From Nannocystis sp. (GTDB lineage: Bacteria; Myxococcota_A; Polyangia; Nannocystales; Nannocystaceae): a stretch of 64,000 nt of DNA. Positions within the stretch are counted from its first letter, which is position 1. The number at the start of each line of letters is the position of its first letter. Below, piece after piece: positions 34,432 through 44,844 of the stretch. Both the position numbers and the translations under genes were made by a program. The stretch is taken from assembly GCF_016714285.1 (NCBI RefSeq), contig NZ_JADJNN010000002.1, forward strand, positions 147,001 through 211,000, written 5' to 3'. The notes beneath the pieces were generated by a model. That model saw only the letters and a program-made list of their open reading frames with translations. It did no database searches and was not told the DNA's origin.

Positions 34432-36657
34432 ATGAAGCGTCTCAGTTTGATCGGTTCATGGAAGCGGATTGGCGTGCAGATGGGTCTGTTGGCGGGCATC
34501 GGCCTGGCCTTCGTCGGCGGCTCGGAACCGCCGACGGCGGACGCAGCCCCCAAGGATTGCCAGAAGGAGGGCAACTGCACCTTCAAGAAGCCACTGTTTG
34601 GCATCATCCTCGATAACTCGAGCTCGATGAACGAGCAGTTCGACGCCAACACGACCCGCTGGGAAGGCGCCGTCGCGGCGATCACCCAAGCCATCGATTT
34701 CGACAACGGCTATATCGCCGAGAACTTCATCCTCGGCCTCATCCGCTTCGGTCACGACCCCGACCCGAACGTCAAGGGCACCACGATCCCGGCCGACAGC
34801 TCGGGCCTGATCGACGGCCAGAAGCTCGACGTCGGCTGGTACGACGACAACCCGCCGAACAAGCCCTACATCGAGTGCACCAACGGCGACGCCATCGTCG
34901 CCGCCCTCGAGGCCGCCGGCGCGCCCTCGGGCGGCAACAAGGTCGGCATCGGCACCTGGACCAAGGGCGCCATGGACTTCGCCAACGCCTACCTCGCCAA
35001 GACCTACGCCGACCACCCCGGCGACATCGGCAAGCGCAAGGCCGTGTTCATGGTCGTCACCGACGGCAAGTGGACCAACCCGCAGGGCAACATGACCCTC
35101 GCCCCGGCCAACCAGGACCCGGCCATCACCGCCGGCGACCTGTTCAAGAACCAGGACGTCCCGACCTACGTCGTCGCCATCGGCGACGCCGAGGGCCAGA
35201 TGTTCGCCGACAACCTGGCCGCCGCCGGCGGCACCATGAAGGCCATCGGCGCCAAGGACCCGCAGGCCCTCATCGACGCCCTCAAGGCCGTCATCGTCAA
35301 GATCCAGCAGGACGTGGTCGCCCCCGTCTGCACCCCCGGCCTCCCGCGCATCATGGTCCTGATGGACGCCTCCTCGTCGATGCTCAACTACAAGATGGGC
35401 ACCGAGCACGCCCCGGCTGGCATGAGCGGCTGGGACCAGGCCCGCGACGCCCTCGCCGGCGCCATGTCGATCTTCGACATCGAGATTATGAACTCCCCCG
35501 GGAACCATGTGGAGGACCTTGTCCACCTGGGCCTCTCGGTGTTCGGCCACAACGCCCCCGCCGAGGAGAAGCTGGTCGTCCAGTACGGCCCCTGCCGCAA
35601 GGACAACTTCGCCTGGGCCCTCGACCCCAAGACCTCCTGCGAGGCCCCCGGCTGCGTCGACCCCTACGCGGCGCCGCCGATCAAGTGGACCTTCAAGGAC
35701 GGCTCTCTGATCGACCCGCCGAACTTCGACGAGAAGACCCTGAGCCACATGCCGAAGTGTGACTTCAGCGCCCAGCAGCCCAAGGCCTGCATCGGCTCCG
35801 GCACCTACACGCACCTCGGCCTCAACCTGGTCCAGGCCAACATCGCGTCCTACACGATCGAGTGCAAGAAGATGGGCGCCATCTATCCTTGCAACGACCA
35901 GACCGAGTTCATCAACATCCTGGTCACCGACGGCAAGTACAACTCGACCGACGCGCAGGTCCAGATGCCGCTCCAGACGATGTACACCGCCGGCACCACC
36001 ACCTACGTCATCGGCTTCGGTGACTTCGTCGACGTGAACCAGCTCAACAAGATGGCTGACTGGGGCTCGGGCAACATGCTCGACTACTACGACGCCAACA
36101 ACCAGGCCGACCTCGAGAAGGCCCTCTCGGACATCATCGGCACGCTCAGCTTCGACGAGTGCTGCAACTTCAACGACTGCGCCCAGATCCCGGAGCCCAC
36201 CACGGAGGAGCCGGACCCGGTCGTCGTGGACATGACCTCCACCGGCGTCATGACCGACACCGACGGCACCACCAGCGGCAGCAGCAGCGACGGGACCACC
36301 GGCGACGGCACCACGACGAACCCGATCGACACCGACACGGCCGGCACAACGATGGTCACCACCGTCCCGGGCACCGACACCACCGACACCGCCCCGACGG
36401 GCAGCAGCTCCAGCGCCAGCGACTCGGACAGCGGCGTGCCGACCACGAGCGGCGGCAACACCACCCCGGGCAACACCACCCCGGGCTCCTCCGACACCGA
36501 AGCCTCCGGCTCCGGCTCCTCGGGCACCGACACGGCCGGCATCGACGACGAGGGTTGCGGCTGCAAGGTCGACGACGCCAACAACACCCGCGGCCTCCTC
36601 GGCACGCTCCTCACCTTCGGCCTCGCCGGCTTCATCCGCCGCCGCCGCCGCAGCTAA
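34432..36657 (+). CDS. double-VWA surface protein with MYXO-CTERM-like anchor
   Basis: A 741-residue exported protein. After a signal peptide (residues ~1-38) come two von Willebrand A domains, each with a DxSxS MIDAS motif: FGIILDNSSSMNEQ (about 56-70) and IMVLMDASSSMLNYK (about 304-318), with later FMVVTDGKW and ILVTDGKY threonine-aspartate loops. Residues ~590-705 are a Ser/Thr/Gly/Asp linker. The tail CGCKVDDANNTRGLLGTLLT plus a hydrophobic stretch and RRRRRS fits the MYXO-CTERM sorting signal, so it is probably processed by a myxosortase and displayed on the cell surface. A strong terminator follows. Ligand unknown; metal-dependent adhesion is the family role. Confidence 0.85.
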   Translation: MKRLSLIGSWKRIGVQMGLLAGIGLAFVGGSEPPTADAAPKDCQKEGNCTFKKPLFGIILDNSSSMNEQFDANTTRWEGAVAAITQAIDFDNGYIAENFILGLIRFGHDPDPNVKGTTIPADSSGLIDGQKLDVGWYDDNPPNKPYIECTNGDAIVAALEAAGAPSGGNKVGIGTWTKGAMDFANAYLAKTYADHPGDIGKRKAVFMVVTDGKWTNPQGNMTLAPANQDPAITAGDLFKNQDVPTYVVAIGDAEGQMFADNLAAAGGTMKAIGAKDPQALIDALKAVIVKIQQDVVAPVCTPGLPRIMVLMDASSSMLNYKMGTEHAPAGMSGWDQARDALAGAMSIFDIEIMNSPGNHVEDLVHLGLSVFGHNAPAEEKLVVQYGPCRKDNFAWALDPKTSCEAPGCVDPYAAPPIKWTFKDGSLIDPPNFDEKTLSHMPKCDFSAQQPKACIGSGTYTHLGLNLVQANIASYTIECKKMGAIYPCNDQTEFINILVTDGKYNSTDAQVQMPLQTMYTAGTTTYVIGFGDFVDVNQLNKMADWGSGNMLDYYDANNQADLEKALSDIIGTLSFDECCNFNDCAQIPEPTTEEPDPVVVDMTSTGVMTDTDGTTSGSSSDGTTGDGTTTNPIDTDTAGTTMVTTVPGTDTTDTAPTGSSSSASDSDSGVPTTSGGNTTPGNTTPGSSDTEASGSGSSGTDTAGIDDEGCGCKVDDANNTRGLLGTLLTFGLAGFIRRRRRS

Positions 36658-36689
36658 GGCCACTCCCGGGCGACCGGGACCGGCCCTCG

Positions 36690-36728
36690 AAAAACACCTC
36701 CCACGCGCGCGTGGGGGGTGTTTTTTTT
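36690..36728. terminator. strong intrinsic terminator
   Basis: A 12 bp stem (AACACCTCCCAC with GTGGGGGGTGTT, one T-G pair) and a GCGCGC loop are followed by eight T and preceded by five A on the other side, so it may work in both directions. It ends the VWA gene. It is the only classical intrinsic terminator I see in the window. Confidence 0.9.
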
Positions 36729-36777
36729 GCTGGCGCACTCTGGTGGCCCCGGGGCTGGTTTGCTATGCACCCCGATC

Positions 36778-39243
36778 GTGTCCCAGCAGCCCGACCCGGA
36801 ACTCGCCGCCCTCTCGCCCGACGGCCAGCGCATCGTCGCCGAGGAGGCCGACATCCTGCGGAGGATCCTGGCCCGGCTCGCGCGTGAGGCGGAGACCGCC
36901 CCCGAACAGCTCGAGGACCTCGACGCCCAGATGCTCGAGCTGCGCGACGCCCTCGCCGAGGCCAAGGAGGAGGACCAGGCCTCGCTCATCGAGCAGATGC
37001 ATCAAGTCGCGGCCCTCAGCCGCACCCGCGGCCAGGGCCGCGACGCCCCCGCCGACCCGAAGAACCCCTACTTCGGCCACCTGCGCCTGCGCGAGGCCCG
37101 GTCCGGCCGCCAGCGCGACGTCCTCGTCGGCAAGCGCACCCTCCTCGACGACGGCGACGGCCTCTCGATCGTCGACTGGCGCAACGCCCCCGTCTCCCGC
37201 CTCTACTACCGCTACGAGGAGCAGGACGAGTACGAGGAGGAGTTCGACGCCCGCAGCCTCGAGGGCCGCGTCCTCATCCGTCGATCGATCGGCGTCACCG
37301 ACACCCAGCTGCGCCGCGTCACCGCCCCCCAGGGCGCCTTCGTGTGCGACCGCCTCGGCCGCTGGCGCGACGCCGTCGGCGCCGCCAAGCCCTCGCTCGA
37401 GGGTGGAGTCGGCACCGCCGCCCGCATCCCCACCGGCCAGCTCGGCGTCCACGGCGACGACGACGAGCCCCGCGCCGACAAGCACCTGCAAGAGATCACC
37501 GCCCTCATCGACAAGCAGCAGTTCAACCTCATCACCCAGCCCGACTCCGGCATCGTCCTCATCCAGGGCGGCGCCGGCTCCGGCAAGACCACCGTCGCCC
37601 TCCACCGCGTCGCCTACCTCGCCTTCCAGGACCGCCGCCGCTTCGCCCCCACCAAGATGCTCATCATGGTCTTCAACGAGGCCCTGGTGGAGTACATCCG
37701 CCACGTCCTCCCCTCGCTCGGCATCGAGGGCGTGCCCGTCACCACCTACCGCCGCTGGAGCACCGTGCTGCTCCGCAAGCTCAAGCTGCGCCTCCCGATC
37801 TCCCACGTCGACTCCACCCCAGATCCGGTCAGCCGCTTCAAAAAACACCCGGTCATGATCAAGATGCTGGAGGACCACGTCGCCGCCCAGCTGATCGACA
37901 TCGAGGCCAACCTCGAGAAGCGCCTCGACGGTCGCCCCGGCGGCGACGCCGTCCTCGCCGCCTGGCGCCGCAGCGCCAACCTCCCGCCGGTCTTCCGCGT
38001 CGACCGCACCCTCGAGTGGGTCCGCGCCCAGCAAAACCTCCAGCCGGCCGTGCGCGCCGCCGCCGAGACCGCCCTGCGCGCCGCTCGCGAGGCCACCCGC
38101 GACGTCTGCGACGACTGGCTCGAGCTGATGACCGACGGCGCCGCGATCCGCACCGCGATCCGCGAACACGCCGCCGCCTCCGCCGACTTCAGCGACGCCG
38201 ACATCGCCTCGATCGTCCGCTGGTGCGCCGACAAGCACGAGCTCGACGCTGAGCCCGAGCCCGTCCGCGAGGAGCGCGACGACGACGAGGCCCCCGAGCT
38301 CTCGGGCGCCCCCAGCATCGACGACGAGCCCCGCCCGCCGAAGGGCGAGCGCGACGACGACGGCCCCGAGTCCGAGGCCGGTCAGCCTGCGTCGGCTAGC
38401 GCCCGCGTCACCCGCCTGCTCGCCGCCAACATCGGCCTCGACCCCGAGGACGACGCGATCCTCCTGCGCCTGCTCCAGCTCAAGTTCGGCGGCATCTTCG
38501 TCGGCGGCAAGCGCTTCGAGTACGAGCACATCGTCATCGACGAGGCCCAGGACCTCGCCCCCCTCGAGGTCCGCGTCCTCCTCGACTGCGTCACCGAGGG
38601 CCAGAGCGTCACCATCGCCGGCGACCGCGCCCAGAAGATGATCTTCGACAACGGCTTCACCGACTGGCCCGAGCTCCTCCGCGACGCCGGCCTCCCCCAC
38701 GTCGCCATCCAGCCGCTCAAGATCTCCTACCGCTCCACCCGTCAGGTCATGGAGCTCTCGCGCCACGTCCTCGGCCCGCTGCACAACCCCTCCGAGCAGC
38801 TCATCGCCCGCGAGGGCGCCCCCGTCGGCTTCTACAGCTTCGGCGACACCGGCGAGGCCGTCGCCTTCCTCGCCGAGGCCCTGCGCAGCCTCATGCAGCG
38901 CGAGCCCACCGCCAGCGTCGCCCTCGTCACCCGCTACCCCCAGCAAGCCGACGTCTATCACGACGCCCTGCGCATCGCCGAGGTCCCCAAGCTGCGCCGC
39001 ATCGGCCGCCAGGACTTCAGCTTCACCCCCGGCATCGATGTCACCGACGTCCGCCAGGTCAAGGGCCTCGAGTTCGACTACGTCGTCATCCTCGAGCCCA
39101 CCGGCCAGAACTACCCCGAGGTCATCGAGTCGCGCCACCTGCTGCACATCGCGGCCACCCGCGCCGCCCACCAGCTCTGGCTCGTCTGCGCCGGCCCGGT
39201 CAGCAAGCTCATCCCCGACGAAGTGATCCTCGCCAGCGAGTAG
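36778..39243 (+). CDS. HelD-like UvrD/Rep-family helicase
   Basis: An 821-residue ATPase. The N-terminal part has a coiled coil (residues ~10-80) then YFGHLRLREARSGRQRDVLV and GLSIVDWRNAPVSRLYYRYE, the fingerprint of HelD proteins, which bind RNA polymerase and recycle stalled complexes. Walker A is GGAGSGKTTVALHR (about 263), Walker B VIDEAQDLAPLEV (about 588), followed by SYRSTRQVMELS and VKGLEFDYVVILEP. An acidic insertion lies at ~500-540. The GTG at 36778 is used because upstream codons run into the terminator. The role in transcription is by family; a DNA-repair role is the alternative. Confidence 0.85.
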   Translation: MSQQPDPELAALSPDGQRIVAEEADILRRILARLAREAETAPEQLEDLDAQMLELRDALAEAKEEDQASLIEQMHQVAALSRTRGQGRDAPADPKNPYFGHLRLREARSGRQRDVLVGKRTLLDDGDGLSIVDWRNAPVSRLYYRYEEQDEYEEEFDARSLEGRVLIRRSIGVTDTQLRRVTAPQGAFVCDRLGRWRDAVGAAKPSLEGGVGTAARIPTGQLGVHGDDDEPRADKHLQEITALIDKQQFNLITQPDSGIVLIQGGAGSGKTTVALHRVAYLAFQDRRRFAPTKMLIMVFNEALVEYIRHVLPSLGIEGVPVTTYRRWSTVLLRKLKLRLPISHVDSTPDPVSRFKKHPVMIKMLEDHVAAQLIDIEANLEKRLDGRPGGDAVLAAWRRSANLPPVFRVDRTLEWVRAQQNLQPAVRAAAETALRAAREATRDVCDDWLELMTDGAAIRTAIREHAAASADFSDADIASIVRWCADKHELDAEPEPVREERDDDEAPELSGAPSIDDEPRPPKGERDDDGPESEAGQPASASARVTRLLAANIGLDPEDDAILLRLLQLKFGGIFVGGKRFEYEHIVIDEAQDLAPLEVRVLLDCVTEGQSVTIAGDRAQKMIFDNGFTDWPELLRDAGLPHVAIQPLKISYRSTRQVMELSRHVLGPLHNPSEQLIAREGAPVGFYSFGDTGEAVAFLAEALRSLMQREPTASVALVTRYPQQADVYHDALRIAEVPKLRRIGRQDFSFTPGIDVTDVRQVKGLEFDYVVILEPTGQNYPEVIESRHLLHIAATRAAHQLWLVCAGPVSKLIPDEVILASE

Positions 39244-39263
39244 GCGCTCGAACGCGGGCACCA

Positions 39264-39866
39264 GCGGTTTGCCGGACTTCACTCGCAAAAGTGGGCGAGG
39301 GTCGATCCGGCTTCAGTCCTCGCTGCGTGTGCTCCCTTCGGTCGCCCCCGCTGCTGCGGATTCAGCCGGATCGACCCTCGCCCACCCTCGCACGCCAAGG
39401 CCGTGAACGGCCCTTGCGGCGGCTCTGGCTCGCTCGCGATCACGTGGTTCACAGCGACGCCCGAGTCGCATCCGCGCCGGCCACGGCCGCCGCGGACCCG
39501 ACCCCCTGGACCCGTTACCCGCCGCAGATCCAACCGCGGCTGCTCGTCACATCCACGCGAACGCATGTCCCGCACCGACGCAAGCAGTTGCCCGCGCACC
39601 GACCTGCGGCGGGTATCGCCTCCAGGGTGTCGGGCATCTTGCGGCCGAGGCCGCAAGCTGCCCGACTCGGCCCTCGCTTCGAACCACGCGATCGGATCAA
39701 GCCAGAGCCGCCGCAGGGGCCGTTCACGGCCTTGGCGTGCATGGGTGCGAGGAGGTCGATGGACGTGAATCCGCAGCGCTGGAGTGGCACGAAGTGCCAT
39801 TCCAGCGCGAGGACTGAACGGCCATCGACCTCCTCGTACCCTTGCGAGTGAAGTCCGGCAAACCGC
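39264..39866. repeat. 603 bp near-palindromic element with 25 bp terminal inverted repeats and nested hairpins
   Basis: This fills most of the 642 bp gap between two genes. Ends 39264-39288 and 39842-39866 are perfect inverted repeats. A 40 bp pair (39391-39430 with 39700-39739, one mismatch) and a 34 bp pair (39497-39530 with 39601-39634) lie inside. The left arm holds hairpin 39291-39312/39364-39385 (22 bp perfect); the right arm at the matching place holds 39743-39762/39822-39841, with an inner stem 39776-39790/39794-39808. Second hairpins are 39473-39494 (left) and 39638-39657 (right). Stems differ in sequence between arms but stay paired. Open frames on both strands translate to similar Arg/Pro-rich peptides and do not look coding. 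No clear target duplication. Confidence 0.85.
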
Positions 39867-39885
39867 AAGGCCCCGGCGTCAGCCG

Positions 39886-41040
<1,155 letters not shown>

Positions 41041-41150
41041 GGAGTCGGTGTACACGCCCGTACCGGCCCCTGGCGTGCGCCATACGGCGTTTTATGGTGC
41101 GGATACTCACCCCTTATCGCGGCGAGTCGGGTTATACATGACGAGCTCTC

Positions 41151-43721
41151 GTGCAGCTCTTCGCCTCGTCGTTGTGGTGGCTGTGGCTGGCGGCCCCACC
41201 TGTGCCAGAGCCCGCCGCGACCCCCGCGACCGCCTCTGCACCGGAGAGCACCGCGACCACCTCCGTGCCAGCCGCGGCGGTGCCGAAGTCCGGCCCGATC
41301 GAGATGCCACCCGAGTGGGTGGCGCCCAGCTCGGTCGGTCGCCTCAAGCCGCTGGTCGGGCGAGCTCGCGTCGATCGCGTGCGCCTCTCGGCCCAGCGCA
41401 TCGACGACAGCGCCATCACGATCGACGGCCACATCGACGAGCGCGCCTGGCAGGCCGTGCCGGTGCTCCCGGAGATGGTCCAGATCGAGCCGCGCTACGG
41501 CTTCGCTCCCAACTACCGCACCGACATCCGCGTCGCCTACGGCCGCAAGGGCATCTACGTCGCCTACGTCTGCCACGGCGACCCCAAGAAGGTCCGCGGC
41601 GGCGTGTTCCGCAAGGACCAGATGGGCCCGAGCGACCTCGTCTGGCTCGAGCTCGACCCCCAGAACAACGACACCAACGGCTACGTGTTCGTCACCAACC
41701 CCTCGGGCTCGCAGGAGGACGCCCAGCTGTTCCGCGACGACAGCGAGGAGCCGCTGTGGGACGGCGTGTGGCAGACCGCCGGCAAGGTCACCAGCAGCGG
41801 CTGGAGCTCCGAGATCTTCGTGCCCTGGTCGACGATCCGCTTCGAGGCCAGGGAGGAGCACACCTTCGGCGTCAACGTCGGCCGCTGGATCAACGACGTC
41901 GGCGAGACCCAGGTCCTCTCGCCCGCCCCGCAGGGCCTGCCCGGACGGATCTCCTGGGCCCTCGACTATCACGGCGTCCAGGGCATCGAACCCGGCCTCA
42001 ACCTCGAGCTGCGCCCCTTCACCTCGTTTCGCATCGCCGCTCGCCGCCCCGACACCAGCTACGACAAGTCCTTCCCCTTCCTGCCCAACGGCGGCTTCGA
42101 CGTGAAGTACGGCCTGCGCGGCAACCTCACCCTCGACCTCGCCGTCAACCCCGACTTCGGCCAGGCCGAGGTCGACCCCGCGGTCCTGAACCTCGGCCCC
42201 TTCGAGGTCTTCTTCCCCGAGCGTCGCACCTTCTTCCTCGAGTCCAAGGAGATCTTCGAGACCCGCTTCCAGCTGTTCTACTCGCGCCGCGTCGGCAACA
42301 ACCCCAAGCCCGCCCGCGCCGACCTGACCACCCGCAAGGACGCCAACGGCAACGACGAGCAGGGCGCCCTCACCCAGCTCGACCCGCTCACCCGCATCTT
42401 CGGCGCCCTGCGCATCACCGGCCAGGCCGCGCGCTCGTGGAGCGTCGGCGCCATCACGGCCACCACCGGCGCCACCTTCGGCAAGGAGCGCTTCAGCGAC
42501 GGCACCGACCACGTCATCACCGTCGACCCGACCAGCCAGTACTCGGTGCTCCGCGTGCGCAAGGAGTTCGACAGCCAGACCAGCGTCGGCGGCATCGCCA
42601 CCGGCGTCGTGCGCGGCGGCGGGGAGCCGAGCGCCTTCACCGGCGGCTTCGACTACCGCATCCGCTTCGCCGAGCGCTGGCGTCACTCGGCCCAGATCAT
42701 CGGCACCCACGACGGCCGCCGCGCCGGCATGGGCGCCGGCTTCGACCTGCGCCGCAGCGGCAAGAACCTCTCGATCGACTCCGCGGTCGACATGCTCACC
42801 CCGCACGTCAACTTCAACGACCTCGGCTTCATGCGGCTCAACAACTACATCGACGGCAACGCCGGCGTCAGCGTGTACAACGCCCAGCCGATCGGCCGCC
42901 TGCGCCGGCTGGTCGGCGGCGTCGCCACCCGCGTCGCCTCGAGCTTCCAGGGCCAGCTCCTGCAGAAGCAGCTCACCGGCGAGGTCGGCCTCACCACCCT
43001 CAACCTGTGGCAGTTCGCCTTCAACACCGGCGGCCACCTGCCCCAGCTCGACCTCTACGAGACCCGCGGCGGCATCCCCTACGAGGTCCCGGTGCACTGG
43101 TGGACCGGCCTCGACATCACCTCCCCCGACAACCGCCGCGTCATCGCCGGCTTCAACGGCGCCTACGGCGAGCAGAACGGCGCCCCCAGCCCCGACCTCG
43201 CGCTCGAGCTGCGCGTGCGCCCGGTCAACCGCCTCGAGCTCACCCTCCGCGGCGACTTCAACGGGACCTACAACCGCCCGCGCTGGACCACCACCAACGC
43301 CCTCGACGAGGCGGTGTTCGCCCGCGCCCGCGTCAACTCGTACACCGGCCTGCTGCGCGGCACCCTCGGCATCATCCCCACGCTCACGCTGCAGTCCTTC
43401 AACCAGCTCTACTACCTCAGCGCGCACCACACCGACTTCTTCATCCTCACCGCCCCGAGCGTGCTCGTCCCGACCTCCGCCGCCCCCTACTACGGCGTGG
43501 TCGACCAGGGCCTCTCGAGCTTCATCTCCAACACGATCCTGCGCTGGGAGTACCTGCCCGGGAGCTTCCTCTTCATCGCCTACACCCACCGCACCACCCT
43601 CAGCGAGGGCGGCATGGTCGTGAAGTTTCGCCCCGGCTCCGGCTTCTCCAACCTCGGCTCCCCGCTCGCTGCCAACGAGGACATCGTCTTCATCAAGCTC
43701 CAGCACCTCTTTGGCCTCTAA
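41151..43721 (+). CDS. DUF5916 outer-membrane-type protein with CBM9-like domain
   Basis: An 856-residue exported protein. The short signal MQLFASSLWWLWLAAPP leads into a Pro/Ala linker, then a CBM9-like beta-sandwich (ITIDGHIDERAWQAVPVLPE, about residues 84-103) and a C-terminal DUF5916 region with VNPDFGQAEVDPAVLNLGPF and EVFFPERRTFFLESKEIFET. The last ~450 residues alternate polar and aromatic strands (RLRRLVGGVATRVASS, FLFIAYTHRTTLSEGG) and look like an outer-membrane barrel. Start is a GTG; an ATG at 41138 in another frame also begins a signal-like peptide but is soon incompatible with this frame. Substrate unknown. Confidence 0.8.
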   Translation: MQLFASSLWWLWLAAPPVPEPAATPATASAPESTATTSVPAAAVPKSGPIEMPPEWVAPSSVGRLKPLVGRARVDRVRLSAQRIDDSAITIDGHIDERAWQAVPVLPEMVQIEPRYGFAPNYRTDIRVAYGRKGIYVAYVCHGDPKKVRGGVFRKDQMGPSDLVWLELDPQNNDTNGYVFVTNPSGSQEDAQLFRDDSEEPLWDGVWQTAGKVTSSGWSSEIFVPWSTIRFEAREEHTFGVNVGRWINDVGETQVLSPAPQGLPGRISWALDYHGVQGIEPGLNLELRPFTSFRIAARRPDTSYDKSFPFLPNGGFDVKYGLRGNLTLDLAVNPDFGQAEVDPAVLNLGPFEVFFPERRTFFLESKEIFETRFQLFYSRRVGNNPKPARADLTTRKDANGNDEQGALTQLDPLTRIFGALRITGQAARSWSVGAITATTGATFGKERFSDGTDHVITVDPTSQYSVLRVRKEFDSQTSVGGIATGVVRGGGEPSAFTGGFDYRIRFAERWRHSAQIIGTHDGRRAGMGAGFDLRRSGKNLSIDSAVDMLTPHVNFNDLGFMRLNNYIDGNAGVSVYNAQPIGRLRRLVGGVATRVASSFQGQLLQKQLTGEVGLTTLNLWQFAFNTGGHLPQLDLYETRGGIPYEVPVHWWTGLDITSPDNRRVIAGFNGAYGEQNGAPSPDLALELRVRPVNRLELTLRGDFNGTYNRPRWTTTNALDEAVFARARVNSYTGLLRGTLGIIPTLTLQSFNQLYYLSAHHTDFFILTAPSVLVPTSAAPYYGVVDQGLSSFISNTILRWEYLPGSFLFIAYTHRTTLSEGGMVVKFRPGSGFSNLGSPLAANEDIVFIKLQHLFGL

Positions 43722-43746
43722 GGCCGCCCGAGGCCGCCCGAGGCCG

Positions 43747-44727
43747 CTACCAGCCGAGCACGTAGGCGAACACCAGCGGCGCGACGATCGTCGCGTCCGA
43801 CTCGATGATGTAGCCCGGCGTGTCGACCCCGAGCTTGCCCCACGTGATCTTCTCACCCGGCACCGCCCCCGAGTACGAGCCGTAGCTCGTCGTCGAGTCG
43901 GAGATCTGGCAGAAGTACGCCCACAGCGGCACATCGGTGCGGCGCAGGTCCTGATGCAGCATCGGCACCACGCAGATCGGGAAGTCACCCGCGATCCCGC
44001 CGCCGATCTGAAAGAACCCGATCGTGCTGTCGCGGGTCGCCCGCTGATACCAGTCCGCGAGGTAGATCATGTATTCGATGCCCGAGCGCACCGTGTGCAC
44101 GTTCTTCACGTCGCGCGTGATCACGTGCCCCGCGAACATGTTGCCGAGCGTCGAGTCCTCCCAGCCCGGCACGATCATCGGCAGGTTGGCCTCCGCCGCC
44201 GCCAGCAACCACGAGTCCTTCGGGTCGATCTGGTAGCTGCCCTTCAGCGCCCCGCTTCGCAGGATGCGATAGAAGAACTCGTGCGGGAACAGGCGCTCGC
44301 CCGACTGGTCGGCGCGCACCCACTCCGCCAGCACCACGTCCTCGATGCGCCGCATCGCCTCCATCTCCGGGATGCAGGTGTCGGTCACCCGGTTCATGTG
44401 CCGGTCCAGCAGCGCCTTCTCGTCGTGCGGCGTCAACTGTCGGTAATGCGGCACCCGCTCGTAGTGGTCATGCGCGACCAGATTGAACACGTCCTCCTCG
44501 AGGTTGGCGCCGGTGCAACAGATCGCGTGGATCTTCCCCTGACGGATCATCTCCGCCAGGCTGATCCCCAGCTCCGCCGTGCTCATCGCCCCCGCCAACG
44601 TCACCAGCATCTTCCCGCCGCCCGCGAGGTGCCGGTTGTAGCCCTCCGCGGCGTCGACCAGTGCCGCTGCGTTGAAGTGACGATAATGCTTGCGAATAAA
44701 GCTGGAGATCGGGCGATCGTTGAGCAT
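43747..44727 (-). CDS. deoxyhypusine synthase-like (DHS/homospermidine synthase family) enzyme
   Basis: A 326-residue NAD- and polyamine-binding enzyme. It matches deoxyhypusine synthase relatives: MLVTLAGAMSTAELGISLAE, ICCTGANLEEDVFNLVAHDH, GFFQIGGGIAGDFPICVVPM and, at the end, GAVPGEKITWGKLGVDT, which keeps the Lys that forms the covalent intermediate in true DHS. Bacteria have no eIF5A, so bacterial members are thought to act on small polyamines (homospermidine-type synthesis) or an unknown target. The ATG at 44727 is chosen on homology; upstream codons are Gly/Ala-rich. It is divergent from glpD. A 10 bp tandem repeat (43721-43748) lies downstream. Confidence 0.85.
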   Translation of the reverse strand: MLNDRPISSFIRKHYRHFNAAALVDAAEGYNRHLAGGGKMLVTLAGAMSTAELGISLAEMIRQGKIHAICCTGANLEEDVFNLVAHDHYERVPHYRQLTPHDEKALLDRHMNRVTDTCIPEMEAMRRIEDVVLAEWVRADQSGERLFPHEFFYRILRSGALKGSYQIDPKDSWLLAAAEANLPMIVPGWEDSTLGNMFAGHVITRDVKNVHTVRSGIEYMIYLADWYQRATRDSTIGFFQIGGGIAGDFPICVVPMLHQDLRRTDVPLWAYFCQISDSTTSYGSYSGAVPGEKITWGKLGVDTPGYIIESDATIVAPLVFAYVLGW

Positions 44728-44806
44728 GGGCGGGCGCCGAGAATACGCGATTCCCGGGCCCTGTGGAGCCTCCGCGGCGAGCGCGCGAACCCGGAGAAAA
44801 AGCCCG

Positions 44807-44835
44807 TTGGCGCCCGCCATGCACGCGAGTAGCCT
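44807..44835 (+). promoter_or_regulatory. promoter candidate of the ether-lipid operon
   Basis: TTGGCG (44807-44812), 17 nt spacer, TAGCCT (44830-44835), 9 nt before the ATG at 44845; no Shine-Dalgarno. A leaderless start is implied. Confidence 0.4.
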
Positions 44836-44844
44836 TGCCCCCGC

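Noticed and set aside
36240..36550. Ser/Thr/Asp low-complexity segment, considered as a satellite or CRISPR-like array
   Set aside because: Units are irregular and in frame as a surface-protein linker before a MYXO-CTERM-like anchor.
34456..36738. 760-codon antisense frame over the VWA gene
   Set aside because: Shadow of a GC-rich gene; it even runs through the intrinsic terminator.
39279..39851. Open frames on both strands inside the palindromic element (about 120-190 codons)
   Set aside because: They encode similar Arg/Pro-rich peptides because the DNA is palindromic; no family motif, RBS or codon pattern supports translation.
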